In this document: piece after piece, positions 31,135 through 39,644 of the stretch
Layout of the letters: every line of letters starts with the position of its first letter
Position numbering within the stretch: position 1 is the stretch's first letter
Assembly (NCBI RefSeq): GCF_042648805.1
Contig: NZ_JBHRXZ010000012.1
Span: 62,001 to 126,000 of the forward strand
Direction: 5' to 3'
Origin: Azomonas tarimensis
GTDB lineage: Bacteria; Pseudomonadota; Gammaproteobacteria; Pseudomonadales; Pseudomonadaceae
DNA length: 64,000 nt
Notes under the pieces: generated by a model
Told to the model about the DNA's origin: nothing
Databases searched by the model: none
The model's input: the letters and a program-made list of their open reading frames with translations, nothing else
Translations under genes and position numbers: made by a program

Positions 31135-31722
31135 ATGTCTTTCGCCGAGCAACTCGCCCGCCTGCAAGTGTTTCTCGATGCAGATGACCTGCACGAAGAA
31201 GCGCTTGATTACATCGCTGCCCATGGCTACCTGACGGCCCTGTGCATCTGCCCGGATGAAGTTCCGGAAAAGGAATGGATCGACGCGCTGTTCGCCGAGC
31301 CGCCTCGCTACCGGGATGACACCGAACGCGAGTCCATCGAGACGACCCTGGCTCAGCTGAAGGCCCACATCGCCAGGCAGCTGGCCAGCGATGAAGACAT
31401 GGAGCTTCCCTGCGACCCGGACCTCGGCGAAGACCCGGACGACTCCGAGCTGCGCGGCTGGTGCATCGGCTTCATGGAAGGGGTGTTCCTGCGCGAGGCC
31501 GTCTGGTTCGAGGAAGCCGAGGAGGAAGTCAGCGAGCTGCTGCTGCCTATTATGGTGGGCTCGGGCCTGTTCGATGAGCAGCCGGAGTTCGCCGACATCG
31601 CCCAGGACGCCGACCTGGTGGATGAGATGATCCAGCAGATTCCCGAGATTCTCACGGCCTTGTATCTGCTCTGCCACGCCCCCGAAGAAAAACCGGCGCT
31701 GCTCAAACCTCGCCGGCATTGA
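31135..31722 (+). CDS. YecA/YgfB (UPF0149) family protein
   Basis: A 195-residue acidic, mostly helical protein of the UPF0149 family: HGYLTALCICPDEVP near the start and GWCIGFMEGVFLREAVW in the middle are the family signatures. The function of the family is not well defined. CAAGGTAG before the ATG is its ribosome site and TAGAAT at 31097-31102 a possible -10. The gene is divergent from recQ and converges with cysK across a strong hairpin. Confidence 0.87.
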   Translation: MSFAEQLARLQVFLDADDLHEEALDYIAAHGYLTALCICPDEVPEKEWIDALFAEPPRYRDDTERESIETTLAQLKAHIARQLASDEDMELPCDPDLGEDPDDSELRGWCIGFMEGVFLREAVWFEEAEEEVSELLLPIMVGSGLFDEQPEFADIAQDADLVDEMIQQIPEILTALYLLCHAPEEKPALLKPRRH

Positions 31723-31832
31723 ACCGCCGGGCTTCATGACTGCAGCGAGCCGCCAGAGCAATCTGCTGGTGCGCCTTGTCCTCCGTGTCAGGCTGTCGAG
31801 CGAGGGGACAAGCGCCCGGGCAGGGCTGCGCG

Positions 31833-31869
31833 ACGGCCCGCTGGATCAGTTCTGGATCAAGCGGGCCGT
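31833..31869. terminator. Perfect 10-base hairpin between yecA-like gene and cysK
   Basis: ACGGCCCGCT (31833-31842) pairs perfectly with AGCGGGCCGT (31860-31869), leaving a 17-base loop that contains a GGATCA direct repeat (31843-31848 and 31854-31859). It lies between convergent genes and could serve both, though there is no T-run. Confidence 0.5.
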
Positions 31870-31874
31870 GATTA

Positions 31875-32849
<975 letters not shown>

Positions 32850-32969
32850 GTTCGTCCCTCGGAGCGATCGAAAAGCCAGAAGCCTATGCCCCGACTGGTG
32901 TCTCGTCCAGCCGAACTGGCAACTTCCTGCAGGGTCCACCCCTAACATTTCATTGACTTGTGTACTGCC

Positions 32970-34037
32970 ATGAACCGCCTTCCACGGATATTGCTCTGGG
33001 TCCTGCTTGCGCTAGGCCTGTTGCTGATCATCATTCATCTGATCCTGCCACCCATTGCCCTGAACTACATCAACCGGCAGATGGAAGACATGGGGGACTA
33101 CCGTGGCGAGGTCCAGAGCCTGGATCTCGCCTGGTGGCGCGGCGGCGCCTCGCTGGGTGGGGTGCGCATCGAAACGCAGGACGATCGCATCCAGGTACCG
33201 ATCCTCGACGCAGCCTCGGTGGACGTCGATATCAGCTGGAGCGACCTTTTCGCCCGCCGCGGTATCGTGGCCACCGCGACCATCCATGAGCCGGTGATGA
33301 ACTACATCGGCGATGTGGATATCGGCGACCCGCCGGAACCGGATGCCCCGGACTGGCGCATCGAGGTCAGGGAAATGATGCCGATCACCTTCGAGCACGT
33401 GCGGATCGTCAACGGCCAGGCCTCCTACCGGATGTACGGCACCGAGCCACCGATCCACCTGTATGTGACCGGCATGGACGCCATCGTGCGCAACCTGACC
33501 AACCGGCCCGAAGGCGAGCAACGGCGCACGGCCGACTTCGAAGCGACCGGCGTGGTCATGGACGAAGGCAGCCTGGAGCTATCCGGGCGTATCGACCCGC
33601 TGTCGGACCTGGATTTCGACATCCAGGCGCGTATCACCGACGTCCCGCTGACAAGTCTGAACGACGTTACAGAGGCCTACGGCAATTTCGATTTCGTCGA
33701 GGGCTGGGGCGACGTGGTGGTCGAACTGGAAGCGCAGGATCGTCGACTCGACGGCTATATCAGACCGCTGCTGCGGGATGCGTCGATCTTCAATCTGGAA
33801 CAGATCATCGAGGATGAAGACAAAGGCTTTTTACGCGGGGCGTGGGAAGCACTGGTCGGCGCAGGACGGCGGCTGCTGGAGAACCCGGAGGAAGATCAGT
33901 TCGCGACAGAGGTCGAGCTCTCCGGCAGCCTGGACGATGCCGAGCTCAGCCCTTTCCAGGCATTTCTGGCTATCCTGCAGAATGCCTTCGTCGAAGCATT
34001 CACCGCTGACTACGGAAGGGAGACCAATGATGGCTGA
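32970..34037 (+). CDS. DUF748/AsmA-like membrane-anchored protein of unknown function
   Basis: A 355-residue protein with one N-terminal helix (about 5-27, LLWVLLALGLLLIIIHLIL) followed by a periplasmic beta-rich region rich in Asp and Glu. PIALNYINRQM directly after the helix and the repeated beta pattern resemble DUF748/AsmA-like proteins, some of which bridge the envelope for lipid transport. I chose ATG 32970 since the helix follows directly; an ATG four codons upstream is possible. No good Shine-Dalgarno is seen. It overlaps the MoxR gene, so it may belong to the same operon. Confidence 0.7.
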   Translation: MNRLPRILLWVLLALGLLLIIIHLILPPIALNYINRQMEDMGDYRGEVQSLDLAWWRGGASLGGVRIETQDDRIQVPILDAASVDVDISWSDLFARRGIVATATIHEPVMNYIGDVDIGDPPEPDAPDWRIEVREMMPITFEHVRIVNGQASYRMYGTEPPIHLYVTGMDAIVRNLTNRPEGEQRRTADFEATGVVMDEGSLELSGRIDPLSDLDFDIQARITDVPLTSLNDVTEAYGNFDFVEGWGDVVVELEAQDRRLDGYIRPLLRDASIFNLEQIIEDEDKGFLRGAWEALVGAGRRLLENPEEDQFATEVELSGSLDDAELSPFQAFLAILQNAFVEAFTADYGRETNDG

Positions 34038-34902
34038 CGTCGGCCCGGCAACACCCATGAAATTCGAGGGCACTGCGACTTACGTCGCGACCGATGATCT
34101 CAGGCTGGCGGTGAACGCCGCGATCACCCTGCAGCGACCGCTGCTGGTCAAGGGGGAGCCCGGAACGGGCAAGACCATGCTGGCCGAGCAGCTGGCCGAG
34201 GCCCTTGGCGCACGCCTGATTACCTGGCACATCAAGTCGACCACCAAGGCGCACCAGGGCCTTTACGAATACGATGCCGTCAGCCGCCTGCGCGATTCAC
34301 AGCTCGGCGCGGAGCGTGTGCATGACGTGCGCAACTACCTGAAGAAAGGCAAGCTCTGGGAAGCCTTCGAGGCAGAGGACCGCGCAGTCCTGCTCATCGA
34401 CGAAATCGACAAGGCCGATATCGAGTTTCCCAACGACCTGCTTCAGGAGCTCGACCGAATGGAGTTCTACGTATACGAAACCGATGAAACCATTCGAGCC
34501 AGGCATCGACCGATCATCATCATCACCTCGAACAACGAAAAGGAGCTGCCCGACGCCTTCCTGCGTCGCTGCTTCTTTCACTACATCGCCTTTCCGGACC
34601 GCGAAACGCTTCAGCGAATCGTTGCCGTACACTTCCCGGAGGCTCGTCAGAGGCTGGTCGAGGAAGCACTTGAGGTGTTCTTCGATATCCGGCAGGTACC
34701 CGGTGTGAAGAAAAAGCCTTCCACCTCTGAACTGGTCGACTGGCTCAAGCTGCTAATGGCCGACCAGATCGATGAAAGCGCCTTGCGCGAGCGCGACCCC
34801 GGCAAGGCCATCCCGCCGCTGGCAGGTGCGCTGGTGAAGAATGAGCAAGACCTCCAGCTGCTCGAGCGGCTGGCCTTCATGACCCGCCGCGCATCGCGCT
34901 GA
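34030..34902 (+). CDS. MoxR family AAA+ ATPase (VWA-linked)
   Basis: A 290-residue AAA+ ATPase: Walker A GEPGTGKT (42-49), Walker B LLIDEID (121-127), sensor ITSNNEKELPDAFLRRC and a lid region. It belongs to the branch paired with CoxE-like VWA proteins, thought to drive metal insertion or remodelling of partner enzymes. Two ATGs (34027, 34030) lie behind AAGGGAG; the second has the better spacing of six bases. It overlaps the upstream DUF748-like gene by eight bases and is followed by a GFA-type gene and the VWA gene. Confidence 0.9.
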   Translation: MADVGPATPMKFEGTATYVATDDLRLAVNAAITLQRPLLVKGEPGTGKTMLAEQLAEALGARLITWHIKSTTKAHQGLYEYDAVSRLRDSQLGAERVHDVRNYLKKGKLWEAFEAEDRAVLLIDEIDKADIEFPNDLLQELDRMEFYVYETDETIRARHRPIIIITSNNEKELPDAFLRRCFFHYIAFPDRETLQRIVAVHFPEARQRLVEEALEVFFDIRQVPGVKKKPSTSELVDWLKLLMADQIDESALRERDPGKAIPPLAGALVKNEQDLQLLERLAFMTRRASR

Positions 34903-34931
34903 GCGTCCACCACCAACAGAGGGAAACAGCC

Positions 34932-35327
34932 ATGCACACCGGTAGCTGCCAATGTGGCGCGGTCAAGTACCGTATCGACGCCCCCATCGAGTCCCTGACC
35001 CATTGCCATTGCAGCATGTGCCGCAAGGTCCACGGAGCTGCGTTCGCCACCTATGCCAGCGTTCCGCTGGAGCACTTTCACCTTATCGAGGGCAAGGACC
35101 AGCTGGGCGTCTACCACTCCTCCCCAGCGGTCACCCGCACCTTCTGCAAGCATTGCGGCTCGAACCTCCAGTTCGTCGACAACCACGACCACCAATCCCT
35201 GGGGGTTGCGGTGGGCAGCCTGGACTCCCCGCTACCCGCGCCGCCCCAGTCGCATATCTTCGTGGGCTCGAAGGCAGACTGGTATGAGATCCGCGACGGC
35301 CTGCCCCAGCACGATGCGGACGCCTGA
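34932..35327 (+). CDS. GFA/CENP-V family zinc-binding protein
   Basis: A 131-residue protein of the glutathione-dependent formaldehyde-activating (GFA) fold. Two zinc sites are readable: structural cysteines in GSCQCGAVKY with FCKHCGSNL, and the catalytic-type site HCHCSMCRK. Despite the family name most members have no proven formaldehyde role. Its position between a MoxR ATPase and a VWA protein is notable. It has GAGGGAAAC upstream of the ATG, lies 29 bases after the ATPase and ends six bases before the VWA gene, so the three are likely one operon. Confidence 0.9.
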   Translation: MHTGSCQCGAVKYRIDAPIESLTHCHCSMCRKVHGAAFATYASVPLEHFHLIEGKDQLGVYHSSPAVTRTFCKHCGSNLQFVDNHDHQSLGVAVGSLDSPLPAPPQSHIFVGSKADWYEIRDGLPQHDADA

Positions 35328-35333
35328 GGCCGC

Positions 35334-36512
35334 ATGCTGGTCGGATTTTTCGATGCGATGCGCGCCGCGCGCATCCCGGTCAGCGTCAGGGAACTGCTCG
35401 ACCTGGTGGAAGCCCTGCAGGCGCACCTGGTGTTCGCCGACATGGAACAGTTCTACTTTCTGGCCCGCGCCGTGCTGGTGAAGGATGAACGTCACTACGA
35501 CAAGTTCGACCGAGCCTTTGCCGCCTACTTCGAGGGCCTGCCGGACGTCGAACGCCTGAGCGAGGCGCTGATCCCCGACGAATGGCTGCGCCTTGAGTTC
35601 GAACGACAGCTGAGCGCGGAAGACAAGGCAAGACTGCAGGGGCTGGGCGGCCTGGACAAGCTTCTGGAAACCTTCAGGCAGCGGCTCGAGGAGCAGCAGA
35701 AAAAGCACGCCGGAGGAAACAAGTGGATCGGAACGGGGGGCACCAGCCCATTCGGTTCGGGCGGCTATCATCCTGAAGGTATCCGCCTCGGCGAAGCCGG
35801 CACGCGCCGGGGCAAGGCGGTCAAGGTCTGGCAGCAGCGAGAGTACCGGAACCTCGACGAGGATGTGGAGGTGAGTCGGCGCAACATTCAACTGGCGTTG
35901 CGCCGGCTGCGCAAGTTCGCCCGGCAAGGAGCCGCGCAGGAACTGGACATCGACATGACCATCGACCATACCGCGCGGGAGGGGGGCCTGCTTGACATCC
36001 AGATGCGTCCCGAGAGGCGCAACGCTGTGAAACTGTTGCTCCTATTCGACATCGGAGGCTCGATGGATCCGCATGTGAAGGTATGCCAAGAGCTGTTTTC
36101 GGCCTGCCGCACAGAATTCAAGCACCTCGAGTACTACTACTTTCACAATTTCATCTACGAGGCGGTCTGGCGCAACAATTTCAGGCGGATGTCCGAGATC
36201 ACCCCTACCCACCAGCTGCTACGCACCTATGGCCCCGACTGGAAGGTGGTCTTTGTCGGCGATGCGGCAATGGCGCCCTATGAGATCACCCAGCCGGGGG
36301 GCAGTGTGGAGCACTGGAACGAGGAGGCCGGTTTCGTCTGGATGCAGCGCTTTGTTTCCCACTTTCGACGGCTCGTCTGGATCAACCCCTACGCGGAAGA
36401 ACACTGGGCCTACAGCGCCTCGACCGGGCTTGTCCGGGAGCTGGTGCAAAACCAGATGTATCCCCTGACACTGCATGGCCTGGAGCAGGGAATGCGGCAA
36501 CTGGCGAAGTAG
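35334..36512 (+). CDS. CoxE-like VWA domain-containing protein
   Basis: A 392-residue protein of the CoxE/VWA type paired with MoxR ATPases. The N-terminal part is helical (VSVRELLDLVEAL, LARAVLVKDERHYDKFDRAF), the linker has a Gly-rich stretch (TGGTSPFGSGGYHPEG) and the VWA domain starts near 230. Its MIDAS motif reads DIGGS from Asp239, so the first serine of DxSxS is glycine. The gene converges with the next one with one base between. Function inferred from the family: client recognition for the MoxR chaperone; the client is not known. Confidence 0.85.
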   Translation: MLVGFFDAMRAARIPVSVRELLDLVEALQAHLVFADMEQFYFLARAVLVKDERHYDKFDRAFAAYFEGLPDVERLSEALIPDEWLRLEFERQLSAEDKARLQGLGGLDKLLETFRQRLEEQQKKHAGGNKWIGTGGTSPFGSGGYHPEGIRLGEAGTRRGKAVKVWQQREYRNLDEDVEVSRRNIQLALRRLRKFARQGAAQELDIDMTIDHTAREGGLLDIQMRPERRNAVKLLLLFDIGGSMDPHVKVCQELFSACRTEFKHLEYYYFHNFIYEAVWRNNFRRMSEITPTHQLLRTYGPDWKVVFVGDAAMAPYEITQPGGSVEHWNEEAGFVWMQRFVSHFRRLVWINPYAEEHWAYSASTGLVRELVQNQMYPLTLHGLEQGMRQLAK

Positions 36513-36513
36513 T

Positions 36514-37029
36514 TCAAGGGCGCGGGGTCCGTTGCTGGCGGTAACGTCGCACCGGTCCGGTCAGCAACAGCCAGAGCCCTTCGGCGAACCAGGCGAACAC
36601 CAGCGCGCAGGCGATGCCCCAGGCCACCGCGGCGGGCCGAAGCAGGACCTGAAAACCATAGCCGCGCCAGGCCTCGCGACGCAGTTCATGATCGGCTCGC
36701 GTCGCCAGGTGCCAGGCCTGCCGATACCAGGGCCCCCGCATCGCCCGCGCTTCACCCTCCAGCAACTGATAGCGGGACACCACGGTTTCGACGCTTTGCG
36801 CATCGCTGCGAAACACCGGATCCTCGCTCGCGCGGTAATACTCCACCAGTGCCTGGAGATCATCGCGAAAGAAGCGTTGCGCAGTCAGCGTGAACCCCCG
36901 CAGAGCCTCGGCTGACTCCAGGCGGCGGGCCTCGACGTGCTGGGCATAACTGTGGATGAAGCCCGGTACCTGCACCCCGACCAACAGCCCGAGGGCGAAG
37001 AGAACCAGGCGCAGGTAGCTTCTGATCAT
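36514..37029 (-). CDS. DUF2937 family inner-membrane protein
   Basis: A 171-residue protein with one N-terminal helix (about 4-25, YLRLVLFALGLLVGVQVPGF), a helical periplasmic middle, and a C-terminal helix (about 133-157), matching the DUF2937 layout. Function unknown. The ATG at 37029 (MIRSYLRLV) puts the helix directly at the N-terminus; an upstream ATG at 37062 would overlap the amidotransferase gene by 31 bases. It lies two bases after that gene in the same direction. Confidence 0.72.
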   Translation of the reverse strand: MIRSYLRLVLFALGLLVGVQVPGFIHSYAQHVEARRLESAEALRGFTLTAQRFFRDDLQALVEYYRASEDPVFRSDAQSVETVVSRYQLLEGEARAMRGPWYRQAWHLATRADHELRREAWRGYGFQVLLRPAAVAWGIACALVFAWFAEGLWLLLTGPVRRYRQQRTPRP

Positions 37030-37031
37030 CG

Positions 37032-37811
37032 TCAGTGTCCGAGTTGTCCGCGAGCCACGCATTCACCCAGCCGCCAGAGGCTCCAGCCGCCAGCCACGTG
37101 GCTCTCCCAGGTTTCATCATGGGTCAGCGGCTCGGTGGCGAGCACGGTGACCACGTCATCCGGTGTCGTTTCGGCCTGGAAGTCCACGGTGAGGTCGGTG
37201 TCCTTCAACCGCGCCGGGCCGAAGGGTGACCTCCGGGTGATTTCCACCAGTTTGGTACTGCAGAAGCTGAACAGCCAGTCACCGTCGCTTAGCAGGCAAT
37301 TGAAGACGCCACGCGTCCGGTACTCGGCGCAGGCCTCGATCAGTATCGGCAGCAGCAGGTCGGCCGCCACCGGCTCTGGATAGGCCGTGCGAATCCGGTT
37401 CAGCAGATCACAGAAGGCGCGCTCGCTGTCGGTCTCACCGACCGGGCGATAGTGTCCACGTGGAGGGGCGAAACCGGCCAACTGGCCGTTATGCGCGAAG
37501 CACCAGTTCTGACCCCAGAGCTCGCGGACGAAAGGATGCGTGTTCACCAGGCTGACATCGCCGACATTGGCCTGACGAATATGCCCGATGACGATTTCAC
37601 TCTTGATCGGATAACGGGTGACCAGGCGCGCCACTTCCGATTCGGCGCTGGGCTTGCTGTCCTGGAACAGCCTAAGTCCGCGCCCTTCGTAGAAGGCCAC
37701 GCCCCAGCCATCCTTGTGCGGACCGGTACGCCCACCGCGTTGTATCAGACCCGTGAAGCTGAAGTTGATGTCGGTGGGAACATTGGCGCTCATGCCCAGC
37801 AATTCGCACAT
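37032..37811 (-). CDS. Class II glutamine amidotransferase (YafJ-like)
   Basis: A 259-residue Ntn-type amidotransferase domain without a fused synthase. The N-terminal nucleophile is Cys2 (MCELLGMS), and the glutamine-site segments RGGRTGPHKDGWG, HIRQAN, NTHPF and FAHNGQL are in order. YafJ-like proteins act as stand-alone glutaminase domains; the physiological reaction here is unknown. It is upstream of, and probably co-transcribed with, the DUF2937 gene. Confidence 0.9.
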   Translation of the reverse strand: MCELLGMSANVPTDINFSFTGLIQRGGRTGPHKDGWGVAFYEGRGLRLFQDSKPSAESEVARLVTRYPIKSEIVIGHIRQANVGDVSLVNTHPFVRELWGQNWCFAHNGQLAGFAPPRGHYRPVGETDSERAFCDLLNRIRTAYPEPVAADLLLPILIEACAEYRTRGVFNCLLSDGDWLFSFCSTKLVEITRRSPFGPARLKDTDLTVDFQAETTPDDVVTVLATEPLTHDETWESHVAGGWSLWRLGECVARGQLGH

Positions 37812-37842
37812 ATCGAGGTTCCGGCCAGTGGAAATTGAGGCG

Positions 37843-38289
37843 TCAGATGCGTGGCTCGGCGCGGGTACTCGCCGGCATAGGCACGGCGCCGGGCGCCGTG
37901 TCTTCCATGCGCTCGCTCAGGGTCCGCCCGTCCTCGGCCGAGCCCCGTCGACCCAGCAGCCAACGGGCGATCACCAGCACGGCATAGAGCGCGAGGCCGA
38001 CCAGCGCATAGAGGACCAGGTCGGACACCGCTCGCCAGAGTTCCTGCCCCACCCCGAATACCAGGTCCAGCGCGACAATCGCCAGCGCCGGTGCCATCAG
38101 GTTGCGTTCGGGGTCAACCAGCGTCGGCGTGAAAAGGAGCACGGCCATCAGCACCTGCAGCGGTTCGCGGAGCCAGCGCCACATCCAGCCGGTCATCTTG
38201 AACCACACCGTCAGGCCGAGCAGCGCGCCAAGCAGGTAAAGGCTCCAGGCCAGCGCATAGTCGTTTTCGAAAATCCACATCGACGGCAT
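37843..38289 (-). CDS. Small inner-membrane protein of unknown function
   Basis: I do not recognise this gene. It encodes 148 residues with about four hydrophobic segments (ALAWSLYLLGALLGLTVWF near 12-30, LQVLMAVLLF near 44, LMAPALAIVALDLVFGVG near 64-81 and LVLYALVGLALYAVLVIA near 91-108) and a hydrophilic C-terminal tail. Pseudomonas-like codon use and a position directly upstream of the amidotransferase gene (31 bases) suggest a conserved gene read in the same direction. Confidence 0.6.
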   Translation of the reverse strand: MPSMWIFENDYALAWSLYLLGALLGLTVWFKMTGWMWRWLREPLQVLMAVLLFTPTLVDPERNLMAPALAIVALDLVFGVGQELWRAVSDLVLYALVGLALYAVLVIARWLLGRRGSAEDGRTLSERMEDTAPGAVPMPASTRAEPRI

Positions 38290-38344
38290 ATCTCACTGAG
38301 GCAGGCACGACCTGATGGCCGGCAGAGTTAAAACGGGATGATAA

Positions 38345-38375
38345 CAGGCGCCTGCGGATTTACCGCGGGCGCCTG
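38345..38375. repeat. Inverted repeat in the spacer upstream of the universal stress gene
   Basis: CAGGCGCC (38345-38352) pairs with GGCGCCTG (38368-38375), with a short CGG/CCG inner pairing (38355-38357 with 38363-38365). A second dyad, AATCGC (38388-38393) and GCGATT (38404-38409), follows. They lie between divergent genes and could be regulator sites. CATAAT at 38436-38441 is a possible -10 for the plus-strand gene. No regulator is recognised. Confidence 0.4.
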
Positions 38376-38471
38376 GCTGTCTGTCTCAATCGCATTCTGC
38401 AAAGCGATTTACACGAACGGCACTGGATGCTCTGCCATAATCGACCCACCGGACAAAGGGGAGCCCAGATC

Positions 38472-38912
38472 ATGTCCTACAGGAATATCGTGGCGGCTAT
38501 CGATCTTACCGAACAATGCCACGCGGTGGTCGCCCGCGCCCAGGAGCTGGCCAGCAACAGCGGGGCCGTTTTGCGGCTGATCCACGTCATAGAGCCAATG
38601 GCGATGGCATTCGGGGGAGACGTACCGATGGACCTGTCGATGCTGCAGCAGCAGCAGTTCGAGCAGGCCCGCCAGCGCATCAACACCTTCTCGGACCTCT
38701 ACCCGAGCCTTACAGCCGATCTCGCCCACCTGACCTACGGGCAGCCTCGCCAGGAAGTGCACCGGCTGGCGAGGGAGCAGAACTGCGACCTGATCGTGGT
38801 GGGAAGCCATGGCCGGCACGGCCTTGCACTGCTGCTGGGCTCGACGGCCAACGACATCCTCCACGGCGCACCCTGCGATGTGCTGGCCGTGCGACTCAAG
38901 CCCTCGGGTTGA
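38472..38912 (+). CDS. Universal stress protein (UspA family)
   Basis: A 146-residue single Usp domain. IVAAIDLTEQC at the start and VVGSHGRHGLALLLGSTANDILHGAPCDVLAV at the end contain the ATP-binding G-x2-G-x9-G-S/T pattern, so it is of the ATP-binding type. Usp proteins support survival under starvation or low oxygen. The ATG at 38472 follows AGGGGAGC; an upstream frame-open start is less likely. It is transcribed alone. Confidence 0.9.
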   Translation: MSYRNIVAAIDLTEQCHAVVARAQELASNSGAVLRLIHVIEPMAMAFGGDVPMDLSMLQQQQFEQARQRINTFSDLYPSLTADLAHLTYGQPRQEVHRLAREQNCDLIVVGSHGRHGLALLLGSTANDILHGAPCDVLAVRLKPSG

Positions 38913-38930
38913 GCCCGGGGGCCGATGCGA

Positions 38931-39626
38931 TCAATAGACCCGGACCGGGCGCTCTTCGGCACTCATCACCATGGGCCGGATCTTCTGCAACTGAGTCTCC
39001 AGCGAATAGGTGAGGCTCGACGACATCGAGAAGAAGGTCAGAAAGGCCTTGAGGTTGGAGTCCCCGCTACAGGTGTCGTGAATGCGCTGCCAGAACGCCT
39101 GGTTGACCAGTTGTAATTGCTGGAAGGCACTTACCAATCCCTTCAGCTCCCAATCGGCATAGCGCCCTTCGCGCATGTTGAAATACTGCCTGGCCAGGTA
39201 AAGCGAGACCGTACGCAGCACGAATTCATGGTTGTTGGCAAAGGGCAGATGCTGCTGCGCCATGGGCTTCAGCTTGTGCAACACAGGGCAGGCGCTGGTC
39301 GCCATGATGACCCCCAGCAGAGCGCGCAATACCTCATCCAGCCCGACCTCCTTGCGGTACTCACGCTCAGGTGTACGCACCCACACCTGCGCCTTGCGCA
39401 CAGCCGGCAGGCCCTGGAAATCCTCGACGACCCTGTGCAGGTCGACCGCTGCCGGACAGTGGCTATGTTGCTCGCGGCTCAATGGGCAATTGCTGCACTG
39501 CTGGTGACCCAGGCGGGTCCAGCCAGGTGCCTGCGCCGCGGCCTCGGGCAAGAACTCCCGCTCCAGGTCGATGCTGTAGTTGAATTCGTGCTTATCGTCG
39601 AGGGTGATGCGGTAATCAATGGACAT
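38931..39626 (-). CDS. Conserved protein of unknown function with Cys/His cluster
   Basis: I recognise no named family with certainty. The 231-residue protein is soluble, with no signal peptide or helix. Near the N-terminus is a potential metal-binding group: Cys44, Cys47, His54 and Cys57 in a CxxC-x6-H-x2-C arrangement (CSNCPLS, HSHCPAA). The C-terminal half is helical. AAGGAG precedes the ATG and the gene lies 18 bases after uup in the same direction, so it is probably co-transcribed with it. Confidence 0.65.
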   Translation of the reverse strand: MSIDYRITLDDKHEFNYSIDLEREFLPEAAAQAPGWTRLGHQQCSNCPLSREQHSHCPAAVDLHRVVEDFQGLPAVRKAQVWVRTPEREYRKEVGLDEVLRALLGVIMATSACPVLHKLKPMAQQHLPFANNHEFVLRTVSLYLARQYFNMREGRYADWELKGLVSAFQQLQLVNQAFWQRIHDTCSGDSNLKAFLTFFSMSSSLTYSLETQLQKIRPMVMSAEERPVRVY

Positions 39627-39644
39627 CTCGGCTCCTTGCGAGAA

